A stretch of 64,000 nt of DNA, taken from contig OZ242004.1 in assembly GCA_965204685.1 (NCBI GenBank), forward strand, positions 3,410,001 to 3,474,000, read 5' to 3'. Position 1 is the first letter of the stretch; each line of letters starts with the position of its first letter. This document shows positions 42,502 to 51,206 of this stretch, piece by piece. A program made the position numbers and the translations under genes. A model generated the notes under the pieces. That model ran no database searches. It was not told the DNA's origin and saw only the letters and a list, made by a program, of their open reading frames with translations. Source of the stretch: Bin87 sp965204685. GTDB lineage: Bacteria > Chloroflexota > Dehalococcoidia > Lucifugimonadales > UBA3495.

Positions 42502-43188
42502 ATGGCCACCGCAACCGACCGTACGTACGATCTCCGCACTTTCTGTTCCGCCGAGTTCCGCGCCATGGTTTCCGCGGGCATCTTGAGCCGGCAGGACCGC
42601 GAAGCGGTTCTCAGCGACAACTATCGGTTCACCGCGGACCAGTACCAAGCTATGGGCATGGCCGGCATTCTGTCCGAATACGAGCCCATCGAGCTGCTGA
42701 ACGGAGAGATCGTCGAAATGGCCCCTATCGGAAACACACACAACGACTTGACCGATTGCATCACCCCGATGCTGATCTTCGCCCTCAACCGGCGTGCTCG
42801 AGTTCGCGTGCGGGGTTCCGTCCGCATCAACCAACTCAGCGAACCGCAACCTGATTTCGCCATCCTCCGACAGCGACCGGATTACCATTTGTCTCCGGCC
42901 ACTCCTGCCGACATTCTGTTCATCATTGAGGTCTCCTACAGTTCGCTGAACTACGACCGCGGCGAAAAATTGGCCGCCTATGCCACCGCTGGCGTCCCCG
43001 AAGTTTGGATCGTCAACCTTAGAGAATACGGGGGCTATATCCATACCGACCCGGTGGACGAGCAGTACCAAACGGTTCGCCAATTCCGCGCCGGCGACTC
43101 CGTGAGCCCGCTGGCGTTCCCCGATGTCTCTTTCCCGGTATCCGGTTTTTGGTCCGGCATGGCCGGTCCCGAATCGTACGCCGAATAG
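42502..43188 (+). CDS. Uma2 family (DUF820) PD-(D/E)XK nuclease-like protein
   Basis: A 228-residue protein. It has YEPIELLNGEIVEMAPIG, the nuclease core QPDFAIL (Asp), then FIIEVSYSSLNYDRGEKLAAY (Glu-x-x...Lys) and GVPEVWIVN. Uma2 proteins are abundant in cyanobacteria and Chloroflexota and are thought to be mobile; a cellular target is not established. It begins at ATG 42502; the open frame upstream lacks support. Confidence 0.85.
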   Translation: MATATDRTYDLRTFCSAEFRAMVSAGILSRQDREAVLSDNYRFTADQYQAMGMAGILSEYEPIELLNGEIVEMAPIGNTHNDLTDCITPMLIFALNRRARVRVRGSVRINQLSEPQPDFAILRQRPDYHLSPATPADILFIIEVSYSSLNYDRGEKLAAYATAGVPEVWIVNLREYGGYIHTDPVDEQYQTVRQFRAGDSVSPLAFPDVSFPVSGFWSGMAGPESYAE

Positions 43189-43256
43189 TCCTCGAGGCGT
43201 ACATCGCGCCGCGTGGTCTCACATTGCCATCACACAACCCATGCTGAGGTAACACC

Positions 43257-44903
43257 GTGCAAACCATCGATGCCATCGCCGAAATTCTCAAGCGGGAGGG
43301 CGTGCAATACTTGTCCTGCTTCCCCACCACTCCGGTGATCGAGGCCTGCGCCGCCGCCGGAATCCGACCCATCATCTGCCGCCAGGAGCGCGTGGGCGTC
43401 GGGATCGCCGACGGCTACAGTCGCATCACTAACGGCCGGCCCCCCGGCGTGTTCGCCATGCAGTACGGCCCCGGCGCCGAGAACGCCTACTCCGGCGTCG
43501 CCACGTCCTTCTCGGACTCGGTCCCCATACTGCTCCTCCCGCTGGGACACCCGCGCGAACGCCAGGGCGTCTTCCCCATGTTCGACTCCATCGAGAGCTT
43601 CGCCAGCGTCACCAAGCACCTCGAACGGCTCAACCTTTCCGGCAGCACCAGCCAGGTGATGCGTCGCGCCGTCAACGCCCTGTACACCGGACGCCCCGGC
43701 CCGTCCATGGTCGAAATCCCGGCCGACGTGGCCTTGGAAGAAGTCTCCGAGGAAGCATTCTACTGGGGCGGTAACGTCCGCCGCTCCGCTTCCCAGGCCG
43801 ACCCCGACGACGTCGAGGCCGCGGCTCGCGCTCTGTGTTCCGCCACCTACCCGGTAATCCATGCCGGCCAGGGTGTGATGTACGCCGAGGCGACAGACGA
43901 GCTGGTCGAACTCGCCGAACTCCTGTCCATCCCGGTGATGACCACCCTGCTGGGCAAGAGCGGTTTCCCCGAGCAGCACCCCTTGGCCCTGGGCAGCGGC
44001 TCCGGCGTGATGTCCGGCACGGTGTACCACTTCGTGCGCCGCTCCGACGTCATTTTCGGCGTCGGTTCCAGCTTCACCAAGCATGGCATGTCCATGAACC
44101 TGCCCGCCGGCAAAACGCTGATCCAGAACACCAACGACCCTCGCGACCTGAACAAGGACTACGACGTCCAGTTCCCGCTCATCGGCGACGCCAAGCTGGC
44201 CCTCCGCCAGATGATCGAGGCCTGCCGCGAAATCGTCGGCGACAGCCGCAGGAACAACGCCGAGGTTACCGGCGAGATCGAGTCCGTCCGCAACGCTTGG
44301 CTCGTCGAATGGGAGCACAAGACCACCGACGCCGGCCCGCTGGTCAACCCCTATCGCGTCATCACCGACTTCCAGAAGGCCGTGCCGTCCAGCGAGGCCA
44401 TCATCACCCACGACTCCGGCAGCCCGCGCGACCAGATCACGCCCTTCTACCGGTCCGGCGGCCCGCGCACCTATCTCGGCTGGGGAAAATCCCACGGCCT
44501 CGGCACCGGCCTGGGCCTGGTGATCGGCGCCAAGCTGGCCGACCCGGACAAGATGTGCGTCAACTTCATGGGCGACGCCGCCTTCGGCATGGTCGGTCTT
44601 GACTTCGAGACCGCCGTCCGCAGCAACGTCCCCATCACCACCGTCGTCCTGAACAACTCCACAATGGCCGTGGAAACCAACGCCATGCAGCGCTCCCATG
44701 AACTCTACAGCACCCGCGACCTTGGCGGCAACTACGCGGACATGGGCCGAGCCATGGGCGGCTACGCCGAGCGCATAACCGATCCCAACGAGATCATCCC
44801 GGCGTTCCAGCGTGCCCGCCAGCAGAACGAAAACGGCAACGCGGTTCTCCTCGAGTTCATCACCAACGCGGAGATAAACTACTCCCACCGCCGCGCCTTC
44901 TGA
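43257..44903 (+). CDS. Thiamine-diphosphate-dependent enzyme, acetolactate synthase/oxalyl-CoA decarboxylase-like
   Basis: A 548-residue ThDP enzyme of the POX-like family. The N-terminal Pyr domain has Glu44 in CRQERVGVGIADGYSR, which activates the cofactor. The central domain follows, and the PP domain carries FMGDAAFGMVGLDFETAVRS and TTVVLNNSTM, matching GDG...NN. Start GTG 43257 follows GAGG. The exact reaction cannot be told. A CaiB/BaiF pair lies nearby on the opposite strand, which in oxalate degraders accompanies oxalyl-CoA decarboxylase, but this is only a suggestion. Confidence 0.8.
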   Translation: MQTIDAIAEILKREGVQYLSCFPTTPVIEACAAAGIRPIICRQERVGVGIADGYSRITNGRPPGVFAMQYGPGAENAYSGVATSFSDSVPILLLPLGHPRERQGVFPMFDSIESFASVTKHLERLNLSGSTSQVMRRAVNALYTGRPGPSMVEIPADVALEEVSEEAFYWGGNVRRSASQADPDDVEAAARALCSATYPVIHAGQGVMYAEATDELVELAELLSIPVMTTLLGKSGFPEQHPLALGSGSGVMSGTVYHFVRRSDVIFGVGSSFTKHGMSMNLPAGKTLIQNTNDPRDLNKDYDVQFPLIGDAKLALRQMIEACREIVGDSRRNNAEVTGEIESVRNAWLVEWEHKTTDAGPLVNPYRVITDFQKAVPSSEAIITHDSGSPRDQITPFYRSGGPRTYLGWGKSHGLGTGLGLVIGAKLADPDKMCVNFMGDAAFGMVGLDFETAVRSNVPITTVVLNNSTMAVETNAMQRSHELYSTRDLGGNYADMGRAMGGYAERITDPNEIIPAFQRARQQNENGNAVLLEFITNAEINYSHRRAF

Positions 44904-44922
44904 TCTATTGTCACACCCATCC

Positions 44923-44959
44923 GGGGGCGGCCTGAACGGGTCGCCCCCTGCCTTGTTTT
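44923..44959 (+). terminator. Terminator after the ThDP enzyme
   Basis: GGGGGCG and CGCCCCC are 7-base arms with a 12-base loop, followed by TGCCTTGTTTT. It lies 20 bases beyond the ThDP stop on the plus strand. Confidence 0.75.
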
Positions 44960-44971
44960 GACCCCAAGCCG

Positions 44972-45622
44972 ATGCAACGTGCCGACCGGAACCGTCCCCC
45001 GTCCGTGACGGAACACGTGCGGACCGCCGAAACGCACTTCGCCAACGGCGATATCCGCGCCGCTCTGGCCGATCTCGATCTCGCTTTCCTCGCAACCCCC
45101 GACGACCCCGTCGTTCGTTGGCTCCGTGGTCGATCCCTGTCGATGCTGGGGCGCGCCGAAGCCGCGATGGCGGAGTTGGACACCGCCATCGCCCTGGACC
45201 CGAACATGGCCGACGCCTGGCTCGACCGAAGCGCAATCCACTTGGATCGTTCCGACTGGTCGGCCGCCGTGTCCGATGCCTCCCGGGCTCTGGAACTCAA
45301 TGACGCGCTGCCCCGCGCGTGGCGAACCCGGGGCATCGCCCGCTACAAGCTGGCATCCCTGGTCGCGGCGGCAAAAGACTTGAACCGGGCGCTGCAACAC
45401 CAACCGGACGATCCACTGGCTCACTACTGGCGCGGCCTGGCCCTCCGCGACGCCGGGCACAACCGCGCCTCCGTCGCCGATTTCGACGCCGCCATCCGGC
45501 TCAACAACCGCTACACTGAGGCCTATGTCGCCCGCGGCAAGGCTCACTCCAATCTGGGCGACATGGCCGCCGCCCGCTCCGACTGGGCCATTGCCGCCCA
45601 GATGCTCCACCACTCTCACTGA
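44972..45622 (+). CDS. Tetratricopeptide-repeat protein
   Basis: A 216-residue soluble protein made of about five TPR units, for example AMAELDTAIALDPNMADAWL, SDASRALELNDALPRAWRTR, and SVADFDAAIRLNNRYTEAYV. TPRs mediate protein contacts. There is no signal peptide and no ribosome binding site close to the ATG. It sits downstream of the terminator of the ThDP gene. Confidence 0.8.
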   Translation: MQRADRNRPPSVTEHVRTAETHFANGDIRAALADLDLAFLATPDDPVVRWLRGRSLSMLGRAEAAMAELDTAIALDPNMADAWLDRSAIHLDRSDWSAAVSDASRALELNDALPRAWRTRGIARYKLASLVAAAKDLNRALQHQPDDPLAHYWRGLALRDAGHNRASVADFDAAIRLNNRYTEAYVARGKAHSNLGDMAAARSDWAIAAQMLHHSH

Positions 45623-45637
45623 TTTCTTGAAACCGTC

Positions 45638-45657
45638 ATTCCGGCGCAAGCCGGAAT
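45638..45657. repeat. REP-like palindrome
   Basis: ATTCCGGC and GCCGGAAT are perfect 8-base arms around GCAA, within the widely seen dispersed motif CATTCCGGCGCAAGCCGGAA. It lies in the 53-base gap between the TPR gene and the next gene. Only one copy is seen here. Confidence 0.6.
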
Positions 45658-45675
45658 CCAGTTGGAGGTACCACC

Positions 45676-46041
45676 ATGGCCGACCTGCATTCGAAGTACC
45701 TGTTCATCGCCAGCATGGACATCGACGCCGACCGCGAAGCCCTGTTCAACGAGGTCTACAACACCGAGCACTGCCCCCTGCTCAACCAGACGCCGGGCGT
45801 GGTCGGCGTAACCCGCTACGAAACCCAGCGCCTCCTCATGGCCATGGGCGGACAGGTCCAGGAAATCGAGATCCCCGGCACGCCTAAGCACCACGCCGTC
45901 TACCAGATCGAAAGCCCCGAGGTGCTCACCAGCCCGGAATGGGCCGAAGCCGTCGACGCCGGCCGCTGGCCCGAGCACGTGCGCCCCTACACCAAGAACC
46001 GCCGCCACGTCCTGATGAAGCTCACCTACCCGGAGAGTTAA
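45676..46041 (+). CDS. Dimeric alpha/beta-barrel-like protein (EthD-like)
   Basis: A 121-residue protein with the ferredoxin-like pattern KYLFIASMDIDADREALFNE, VYNTEHCPLLNQTPGVVGVT, and AVYQIESPEVLTSPEW. These features resemble small EthD/DUF4286-type dimeric barrels, which often bind or modify hydrophobic molecules. GGAGG precedes the ATG. It converges on the ABC permease gene with a terminator between. Confidence 0.7.
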   Translation: MADLHSKYLFIASMDIDADREALFNEVYNTEHCPLLNQTPGVVGVTRYETQRLLMAMGGQVQEIEIPGTPKHHAVYQIESPEVLTSPEWAEAVDAGRWPEHVRPYTKNRRHVLMKLTYPES

Positions 46042-46070
46042 GCGCTCCATCCATCACAAACGAGCAAAAC

Positions 46071-46098
46071 GGAGGGGCGATGCGTGCATCACCCCTCC
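46071..46098 (-). terminator. Terminator of the oligopeptide ABC operon
   Basis: GGAGGGG/CCCCTCC and GATGC/GCATC stacked arms with one mismatch and a 2-base apex. On the minus strand a GTTTTG tract follows (46065-46070). Confidence 0.8.
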
Positions 46099-46131
46099 TG
46101 CCCTGTGCCATTGAGAACAACTGGCCGGGTT

Positions 46132-47046
46132 CTAGTTCGCCCCCCGCATCCTCGGGTCCAGCACGTCCCGCAGCGCATCGCCCAGCAGGTTGACCGCGAA
46201 CACCGTGATCGCAATAGCCAGACCCGGGAACACCCCCAGCCACGGCGCCACGTCCAGCGAGTTCTGCGCCACGCCGTTCAGCATCCCGCCCCACGACGGC
46301 ACGTCCGGCGGAATCCCAACCCCCAGGAAGCTCAGCGACGCTTCCACCACGATTGCCCATCCCAGAGATATGCTGGCCAGGACGATGAACGTGGCCGCGC
46401 AGTTGGGCGCCATGTGCCGCAGGATGATCCGCCAGTCTCCAGCGCCCACCGCCCGCGCTGCCAGCACGTAATCAACCTCTTTGATGCTCAGCGCCTGCGA
46501 CCGGATTGTCCGTGCCGCCCCGGGGATGAACACCGCGCTGAGCGCGATGACCACATTGGTCACCGACGCCCCCAGGATCGCCATGATCGCCAACGCCAGG
46601 ATCAACGCCGGGAACGACATCATCGCGTCCATGATCCGTTGGATCACCAGGTCGGTGATGCCGCCGAAATACCCGCTCACGATCCCGATGAAAGCGCCGA
46701 TGGTCACCCCGAAAAACACGCTGAGCAGGCCCACAACCAGCGAAATCCGCGTGCCGTAGACCAGCCGGCTGTAAACGTCCCGTCCGATCTGGTCGCCCCC
46801 AAGCCAAGTGTCGGCGTTGGGCGGGTTGAACCGGTAAGCGGCATTGGTCTCCTTGGGATCATCCGTCGCCACGATTGGCGCAAATATGGCGACGACTACG
46901 AGCAGAATGACAACAATCGCCCCGAACGCTCCCAACGGTTTGCGCTGAGTGAAGTTGACCGCGTTTTCCCAAGGCGTTCGCTTGGGTCGCATCCCCGAGC
47001 TTGCGGGCTCGGTGGGTGCCAGCACTCCGGTTGTTTCCTGGGCCAT
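46132..47046 (-). CDS. Oligopeptide/dipeptide-type ABC transporter permease (DppC-like)
   Basis: Inner-membrane permease, 304 residues. It has six hydrophobic segments, the N-terminal cytoplasmic stretch, the periplasmic motif HWLGGDQIGRD-like TWLGGDQIGRDVYSRLVYG, and the ATPase-contact EAA loop AARAVGAGDWRIILRHMAPN. It lies 48 bases downstream of the DppB-like gene. GAGG precedes the ATG. No DppD or DppF ATPase is in the window. Confidence 0.92.
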   Translation of the reverse strand: MAQETTGVLAPTEPASSGMRPKRTPWENAVNFTQRKPLGAFGAIVVILLVVVAIFAPIVATDDPKETNAAYRFNPPNADTWLGGDQIGRDVYSRLVYGTRISLVVGLLSVFFGVTIGAFIGIVSGYFGGITDLVIQRIMDAMMSFPALILALAIMAILGASVTNVVIALSAVFIPGAARTIRSQALSIKEVDYVLAARAVGAGDWRIILRHMAPNCAATFIVLASISLGWAIVVEASLSFLGVGIPPDVPSWGGMLNGVAQNSLDVAPWLGVFPGLAIAITVFAVNLLGDALRDVLDPRMRGAN

Positions 47047-47094
47047 GTTCCTCTTCCTCGCCGGGGACTGCGGTCCTGATCTACTCTGCTGCGT

Positions 47095-48054
47095 TTACTC
47101 GTAACGTATCCGTGGGTCCAGCCAGGCGTAGAGCAGGTCCACGACCAGGTTCAGCGCCAGCACCATGAACGCGATCACCATCACGATGCTCTGGATCATC
47201 GTGTAGTCGCGGTGCAGGATGCTGTCCACCAGCAGGCGGCCCATTCCGGGCACCAGGAAAATGGTCTCGATAACCACTGTCCCAGCGATCAGCCGACCCA
47301 CCTGCCACCCGGAAATGGTCAGGATGGGCAGGAACGCGTTCTTCAGCGCGTGCCGGATGATGACCGCCCGCTCGCGCAGTCCCTTCGACCGCGCCGTGCG
47401 AATGTAGTCCTCGCGGAACACTTCCAGCATGGACGATCTGGTAACCCGCGCGATCAGCGCCATGTTGTAGAAACCCAGGGCGATCGCGGGAAAGACCATC
47501 TGCTGCAGGTTCCGCCACGGGTCCTCCCAAAGGTTGGCGTAACCCAGGGGCGGCAGCCAGTCGAACCAGGTCACCAGGAAATACACCACCAGGATGCCGA
47601 TCCAGAAGGTCGGCATCGCTACGCCCGCTATGGCGATAATCCGCGAAGCATAGTCCGCGATGGTGTCCTGTCTCACCGCGGATAAGACACCCAACGGCAT
47701 CGCCACCACAAACGCTAATAACAACGCCAGCGCCGCCAATTCCAGGGTGATTGGCAATTTGGCGCCCAAGTCCTCCGATATCGGCGTGTCAAAGTACATC
47801 GACACGCCGAAGTCGCCGCGAACCATGCCCCAGATCCAGTTCAGGTACTGGATCGCCAGCGGACGGTCCGTTCCCAGCTTGGCCCGCAACTCGTCCAGCT
47901 GTTTCTGGGAATACTGGCCGTCACCCTCGAAACCCATCAGCAGCAACTCGGCCGGATCCCCCGGCACCAGCCGCATCAGGGCAAACACCATCAAGGTGAC
48001 GAGAATCAGCGTCGGGATGAAGAGCATGAATCGCTTGATTACGTAGGTGTTCAT
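47095..48054 (-). CDS. Oligopeptide/dipeptide-type ABC transporter permease (DppB-like)
   Basis: Inner-membrane permease, 319 residues. It begins MNTYVIKRFMLFIPTLILVT, has six membrane segments, the family motif RLVPGDPAELLLMGFEG, and the EAA-like loop ARSKGLRERAVIIRHALKNA near residue 205. It forms the transmembrane pore with the DppC-like protein. GAGGAG precedes the ATG. Confidence 0.92.
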   Translation of the reverse strand: MNTYVIKRFMLFIPTLILVTLMVFALMRLVPGDPAELLLMGFEGDGQYSQKQLDELRAKLGTDRPLAIQYLNWIWGMVRGDFGVSMYFDTPISEDLGAKLPITLELAALALLLAFVVAMPLGVLSAVRQDTIADYASRIIAIAGVAMPTFWIGILVVYFLVTWFDWLPPLGYANLWEDPWRNLQQMVFPAIALGFYNMALIARVTRSSMLEVFREDYIRTARSKGLRERAVIIRHALKNAFLPILTISGWQVGRLIAGTVVIETIFLVPGMGRLLVDSILHRDYTMIQSIVMVIAFMVLALNLVVDLLYAWLDPRIRYE

Positions 48055-48143
48055 CGCTTCTCCTCGTCCCGCCGCCTGTTACTTGACATGCCCGGTCAGC
48101 TGTTTGCGCTTTGCCCTTGTGGCCGTCTCCTATGCCCAAGTGA

Positions 48144-49925
48144 TTAGCACTCGGGGTCGCACCAGATGCGATCGTTCTTCAATTGCGTCCACAGGCTGGC
48201 CGGCATGTGGTAGTTCTGGATCTTCTTGTTCACCACCTGGTCGCGGAAGCTCCAGTAGTAAACCAGCAGGGGACCGGGGTCCTCATTGAGGATGAACTCC
48301 TCCATCTCACGCAGGATCTCCGCCCGCTTGGTCCGGTCCAGTTCCTGGCTCTGGGCCGCAAACCAGTCCTTGAACTTTTGCGGCGCATCCCATCCGGACC
48401 ATTGGATCCATAGGCCGCCGGGCATGAATATCTTTCCGATGATCGGGTCGGGTTCGCCGACCAGCAGCGCCGTGCCTTGGGCCGCGATCTGGTAGTCCTG
48501 TTCCTTGTACCGCGTTATGCCGGTCGCGCTGTCGATAGGCTGCACGGTCGCATCCCAGCCCAGGTAACGGCGATACTGATCGGCCAGCAACTGGGCCAGG
48601 TCGACGTATTCAACCGCCGTCCGAGCCATTATGTTGACTTGGAACCCCTCCGGCACTCCCGCTTCCGCCAGCAGTCGCCGGGCTTCTTCGATGTCTCCCG
48701 GATGCTTTCCGCCCTCCGGCCCGAGGCGGAATCCGGGCATTTGGCTGGCTTCTTCTTCCCCACGACCGAACCAGGTTTCCGGCGGGAACGGGGTTCCCAT
48801 GGGGGCTATGCCACCCCCGAAGATCTCGCGGAACTCCGCTCGGTCCACCGCCAGGTGCATCGCCCGTCGCACTCTGACGTCATTGAACGGCTCAATGGTC
48901 GTATTGATCAGTGTCCCCAACAGGCTGGTGTTGGGAATCAAGTAGACGTCCAGGGTATCCGCCTCGGACTCCTGAAGCTCCAGGATTTCGGTGTTGCTGA
49001 GGTTGGTCACCGGCCAGGTGGACATCAACACCTGACCCGTGCGGTATGCGCCGATCGCGGTGCCCTTGTCAGCAATGTAGTAATGGATGCTGCCGTCGAT
49101 GTAGGGCAAGCCTTCCTTCCAGTAGTCCTGGTTTTTCTCCAACGCGATGGAGACGTCCTTTTCCAGGGTCGTCGGCTTGAACGGGCCCGAACCCATGCCG
49201 TTCTCCCACTTGGAGGTGTCGACATCCGATTCGCCCCAGGCCTGGGACATCATCTTGAAGGCGTCCGCAGCCAGCATCGGAACGAAATCCGGCGCGGGGT
49301 TGTTCGTCATGATCTCCACCGTATGGTCATCAATCGCCCGGGCGTTGCCCGGGGAGTAGTACGGCGCGATGATCAAGGTCTGCGGCCGGTTGGCTTCGGA
49401 GTTCACCAGGCTATCCATGCTGTAAACGACGTCCGACGCCGTGACGGGCGTGCCGTCATGCCACATGGCATCCTCGTACAGATGGAATACGTAGGTCACC
49501 CCGTCCGGCTGTAATTCCCAACTCTCCGCCAGGTCGCCGACGATGTCGTAAGGGTCGTCGGTTTCGGCGTCATACTCCAGCAGCCCGTTGTATATGCCGG
49601 AGATGTTCTTGACCTGGTTGGTGAACTCATGCGGATGGAAGATTAGATTGGGAAACGCGTAGTCCTGCATCGCGACTATCCCGCCGTATATCCCCCGATC
49701 CGAGGTCTGCGGAGCGCCCGCCGCCTGTGCCGGCACGGCAGTAGGAGCCGGAGAGTCCCCCGCAGTGCTTGCGGCCGGTTGAGCCGGCACGGGACTGTCG
49801 GTTTCCGGCGCCGTGCTTTCGGTGGGAGCGGTGGCCCCGCAGGCCACCAGTGCCGTGAGCGCGATGATCATCGCCATCGCCATAAGTATCCGGCCGGTGA
49901 GACGCTTCGATGCACGGTTCAGCAT
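48144..49925 (-). CDS. Extracellular solute-binding lipoprotein (family 5), peptide type
   Basis: Substrate-binding protein of the DppA/OppA family, 593 residues. The N-terminus has a lipoprotein signal: basic start, hydrophobic LMAMAMIIALTALVAC and a lipobox LVAC. The rest shows a Pro/Thr linker (about 32-75), then LAESWELQPDGVTYVFHLYE, SDVVYSMDSLVNSEANRP, and VRRAMHLAVDRAEFREIFGG. It feeds the two permeases that follow. ATG 49925 has AGGGGG nearby; the frame to 49997 is rejected because it precedes the signal. A plausible promoter lies upstream. Confidence 0.93.
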   Translation of the reverse strand: MLNRASKRLTGRILMAMAMIIALTALVACGATAPTESTAPETDSPVPAQPAASTAGDSPAPTAVPAQAAGAPQTSDRGIYGGIVAMQDYAFPNLIFHPHEFTNQVKNISGIYNGLLEYDAETDDPYDIVGDLAESWELQPDGVTYVFHLYEDAMWHDGTPVTASDVVYSMDSLVNSEANRPQTLIIAPYYSPGNARAIDDHTVEIMTNNPAPDFVPMLAADAFKMMSQAWGESDVDTSKWENGMGSGPFKPTTLEKDVSIALEKNQDYWKEGLPYIDGSIHYYIADKGTAIGAYRTGQVLMSTWPVTNLSNTEILELQESEADTLDVYLIPNTSLLGTLINTTIEPFNDVRVRRAMHLAVDRAEFREIFGGGIAPMGTPFPPETWFGRGEEEASQMPGFRLGPEGGKHPGDIEEARRLLAEAGVPEGFQVNIMARTAVEYVDLAQLLADQYRRYLGWDATVQPIDSATGITRYKEQDYQIAAQGTALLVGEPDPIIGKIFMPGGLWIQWSGWDAPQKFKDWFAAQSQELDRTKRAEILREMEEFILNEDPGPLLVYYWSFRDQVVNKKIQNYHMPASLWTQLKNDRIWCDPEC

Positions 49926-49987
49926 AGTAACCCCCTGCAGCGACGTAAGTCGTTCGTTTAATCGGCTGTCGGACTTCAATGCTCGCA

Positions 49988-50016
49988 AGCCTAACAATGC
50001 ACTATAACCGTGTCAA
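49988..50016 (-). promoter_or_regulatory. Predicted promoter of the solute-binding protein operon
   Basis: Minus-strand TTGACA (50011-50016) and TAGGCT (49988-49993) with a 17-base spacer. The -35 is consensus, the -10 weak. The flanks are AT-rich. Confidence 0.5.
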
Positions 50017-50116
50017 GACGGATAATTATGCTTCTTTTCACGTGATTTTTTTCACATTATTACGTTTTACGTCATACCGTTGGGTCCGCATTCGTCTGGC
50101 TTCTTCAGCCGCGAAC

Positions 50117-50148
50117 ATCGAGCCCAACGCAAATCGAGCCCAACACAA
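50117..50148. repeat. Two tandem 16-base direct repeats
   Basis: ATCGAGCCCAACGCAA followed directly by ATCGAGCCCAACACAA, one mismatch. They lie beside the terminator of the reductase gene. Significance unclear; possibly slippage. Confidence 0.5.
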
Positions 50149-50153
50149 CCAGC

Positions 50154-50180
50154 AAAACGCCGGCGGGTCACCGGCGTTTT
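50154..50180. terminator. Bidirectional terminator
   Basis: AAAACGCCGG and CCGGCGTTTT are perfect 10-base arms with a 7-base loop, so both strands end in a T-run. It lies 53 bases beyond the stop of the PanE-like gene (minus strand). Confidence 0.8.
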
Positions 50181-50233
50181 CATAGAGGAGACTACCGCGG
50201 CGGCCACTCGCCGTGGCTGGTGGACGTACAGCG

Positions 50234-51169
50234 TCAACCCTGTCCCATCTCCGCCTCGATCCGGTTCGCCCTCGGTTTCAATACGGCGTACAGCGCATCG
50301 TTCACCGGGGTCCCCACGCCAAGGTCCCGACCCATTCGGATCACCGTCCCGGTCAGTCCCTCCAGTTCCACCGGCCGGCCCTCGGCGAAGTCCTTGGCCA
50401 GCGACGCCATGCCCGTAGCCGGAAAGTTGTCCAGCGCGTTCATCGACCATTCCAGCGAATCCGGTTCCAACGGCGCTCCCGCCGCCTCGCCTACCGCCAG
50501 CGCCTCTGCAATCGCCGCCTCGATGGCAGCCCGGGTCTCCGGCACGGTCCTGAGCTCGCCGTAGGCGCAGCCGCTGGCCGCGCACACTCCCGCCGACCCC
50601 GACAGGTACGCAAATTTCTTCCACAACATACCGGTCATGTTTTCCAGCAGGTCGACCCGCCAGCCGGCGTCGCGGAACACCCGGTAAAGCCGCTCGCCGC
50701 GTTCGGTAATCCCGGTGGTCCGCTCGCCGAAGGACGCCGCTCCGGGCCCACCCTGCGTCACCACGCCGGGCTCGCTGATCCGCCCTTCCAGATACGCCGA
50801 CCCGATCATCACCCGGTCCGCGCCGTACACTTCCACCAACCGCTCGCCGTTGTCGATGCCGTTTTGCAGCGTCAGCACGATGGTGTCCGGCCCGACCATC
50901 GGGGCAATGGCGTGGATCGCATCCGCGTTGTCGTACATCTTCACGGCGAACAGCACCAACTCCTGATGACCCACCGACGCCGGATCGTCGGTGGCATTGC
51001 CGGGAACCGTGAAGATGCCGTCGTTCCCGCTCTCGACCCGCAGCCCATTCCGCCGCATCGCCTCCAGGTGCGGCCCCCGTGCGATGAAAGTCACGTTGTG
51101 ACCGGCCCGCGCCAACAGCCCGCCGAAGTATCCGCCCACGCCGCCGGCGCCCATTACCGCTATGTCCAT
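50234..51169 (-). CDS. 2-dehydropantoate 2-reductase-like protein (PanE/ApbA family)
   Basis: NADPH-dependent ketoacid reductase family, 311 residues. The Rossmann motif MDIAVMGAGGVGGYFGGLLA is at the N-terminus, LTLQNGIDN in the middle, and the catalytic Lys in MLWKKFAYLSG. The family includes PanE of pantothenate synthesis and other ketoreductases, and this one sits with acyl-CoA genes, so its substrate is open. GGAGG precedes the ATG. It is the last gene of a minus-strand run (54873 to 50234). Confidence 0.85.
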   Translation of the reverse strand: MDIAVMGAGGVGGYFGGLLARAGHNVTFIARGPHLEAMRRNGLRVESGNDGIFTVPGNATDDPASVGHQELVLFAVKMYDNADAIHAIAPMVGPDTIVLTLQNGIDNGERLVEVYGADRVMIGSAYLEGRISEPGVVTQGGPGAASFGERTTGITERGERLYRVFRDAGWRVDLLENMTGMLWKKFAYLSGSAGVCAASGCAYGELRTVPETRAAIEAAIAEALAVGEAAGAPLEPDSLEWSMNALDNFPATGMASLAKDFAEGRPVELEGLTGTVIRMGRDLGVGTPVNDALYAVLKPRANRIEAEMGQG

Positions 51170-51206
51170 ACCGTTACCTCCGCAGCTTCGCTGTATGCTT
51201 TCACTG

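Noticed and set aside
43230..45236. 668-residue minus-strand open frame
   Set aside because: It is antisense to the ThDP enzyme and TPR genes, has low-complexity Gly/Val/Asp content and matches no family; a GC-driven shadow.
50067..50624. 185-residue minus-strand open frame
   Set aside because: Lies in another frame of the PanE-like gene and its terminator; Gly/Arg-rich shadow.
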